Assembly: GCF_012027615.1 (NCBI RefSeq)
Contig: NZ_SNUT01000001.1
Span: forward strand, 248,001-312,000
Direction: 5' to 3'
DNA length: 64,000 bases
DNA from: Thermococcus sp. 21S7
GTDB lineage: Archaea; Methanobacteriota_B; Thermococci; Thermococcales; Thermococcaceae
How positions within the stretch are numbered: position 1 is the stretch's first letter; every line of letters begins with the position of its first letter. Both the position numbers and the translations under genes were made by a program. Shown here piece by piece: positions 63,840-64,000 of the stretch. The notes beneath the pieces were generated by a model, which was not told the origin of the DNA, did not search any database, and worked only from the letters and a program-made list of their open reading frames with translations.

Positions 63840-64000
63840 CAGCGCCCCCTCCTGTTTGTTTTTCTCTTCGTTCTCTTTGCCTTTGATTTTGTTTTGACTT
63901 GTGTCCTGCTGCGGGTTTTGGTCTTGGATTTCCTGCTTTTCTTGGCGGGTTGGACTAGCGCTGAGGCAAAGGGGTTCTTTGGATTCGGCAGGAGGGAGAA
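63839..64000 (-). CDS. C-terminal part of a protein with a lysine/arginine-rich tail, cut by the window edge
   Basis: A frame open from the right edge to a TGA at 63839-63841 that overlaps the next ATG. The visible 53 residues begin FSLLPNPKNPFASALVQPAK and then become almost purely basic (KSRKSKTKTRSRTQVKTKSK). Such a tail suggests nucleic acid or membrane-phosphate contact. No more can be said from this part. Confidence 0.65.
   Translation of the reverse strand, partial: FSLLPNPKNPFASALVQPAKKSRKSKTKTRSRTQVKTKSKAKRTKRKTNRRGR

Overview
The window is chromosomal DNA of a hyperthermophilic euryarchaeon of the order Thermococcales, most probably a Thermococcus. Evidence: the archaeal mevalonate trio (DUF35 protein, thiolase, HMG-CoA synthase), fibrillarin plus Nop5, ribose-1,5-bisphosphate isomerase, PfpI, an FL11-type Lrp regulator, two Pyrococcus/Thermococcus-type proline dehydrogenases, an archaeal SRP RNA with its TATA box, GGTGAT/GGAGGTG ribosome binding sites and TATA boxes ahead of operons. 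Identifications come from reading the translations and from memory of families; no database search was run.

Layout. 1-6 kb: truncated EamA transporter, mevalonate operon, a membrane protein, and the box C/D RNP operon. 6-7.5 kb: an AT-richer two-gene insert (AAA ATPase plus PIN-like protein). 7.5-19 kb: housekeeping and stress genes (R15P isomerase, aminotransferase, a glutamine-amidotransferase homologue lacking its catalytic residues, SPL-like radical SAM protein, OsmC, MarC, a small family-4 encapsulin-like protein, CitG-like protein, PspC plus DUF4097 envelope cassette, PfpI, FL11, DRG GTPase, archaeal ATPase). 19.2-19.4 kb: probable remnant end of an IS200/IS605-type element. 20-25 kb: proline uptake and two-subunit proline dehydrogenase, then galactokinase. 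26-27.6 kb: AT-rich orphan secreted protein. 27.6-42.4 kb: GH1 glycosidase, C69 dipeptidase, MFS transporter, KptA, a membrane-anchored EEP phosphodiesterase, NADH oxidase, RelBE-like and RHH-PIN toxin-antitoxin pairs, a pentapeptide-repeat ion channel, UMP kinase, and a four-gene proline dehydrogenase operon. 42.5-46.5 kb: SRP RNA, a PLP enzyme, PyrD, an AbrB-PIN toxin-antitoxin pair overlapping queC, tRNA-Phe and tRNA-Gly.

From the 3' half of tRNA-Gly (about 46.45 kb) to the right edge lies an integrated plasmid- or virus-like element that continues past 64 kb. Its left end is the N-terminal fragment of an integrase reading antisense through the tRNA (SSV-type integration). Then come tightly packed small genes (HicB-like, winged-helix, SprT-like peptidase, PD-(D/E)XK nuclease-like), a 697-residue Rep-type ATPase, a small ribbon-helix-helix protein, and an AT-rich region with twelve copies of the hexamer TGTGAC/GTCACA, including a perfect 21-bp inverted repeat: a strong candidate replication origin. 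Beyond it are three tandem AbrB-like double-domain regulators and a vestige of a fourth, a Clp-fold serine protease, a lipoprotein with calcium-type repeats and a transglutaminase core on the opposite strand, two overlapping lysine/arginine-rich frames, and a cassette of signal-peptide and membrane proteins that resembles the virion or envelope module of pT26-2/TKV-type elements. The element's general plan matches what I recall of that family; many of its genes have no function I can recognise.
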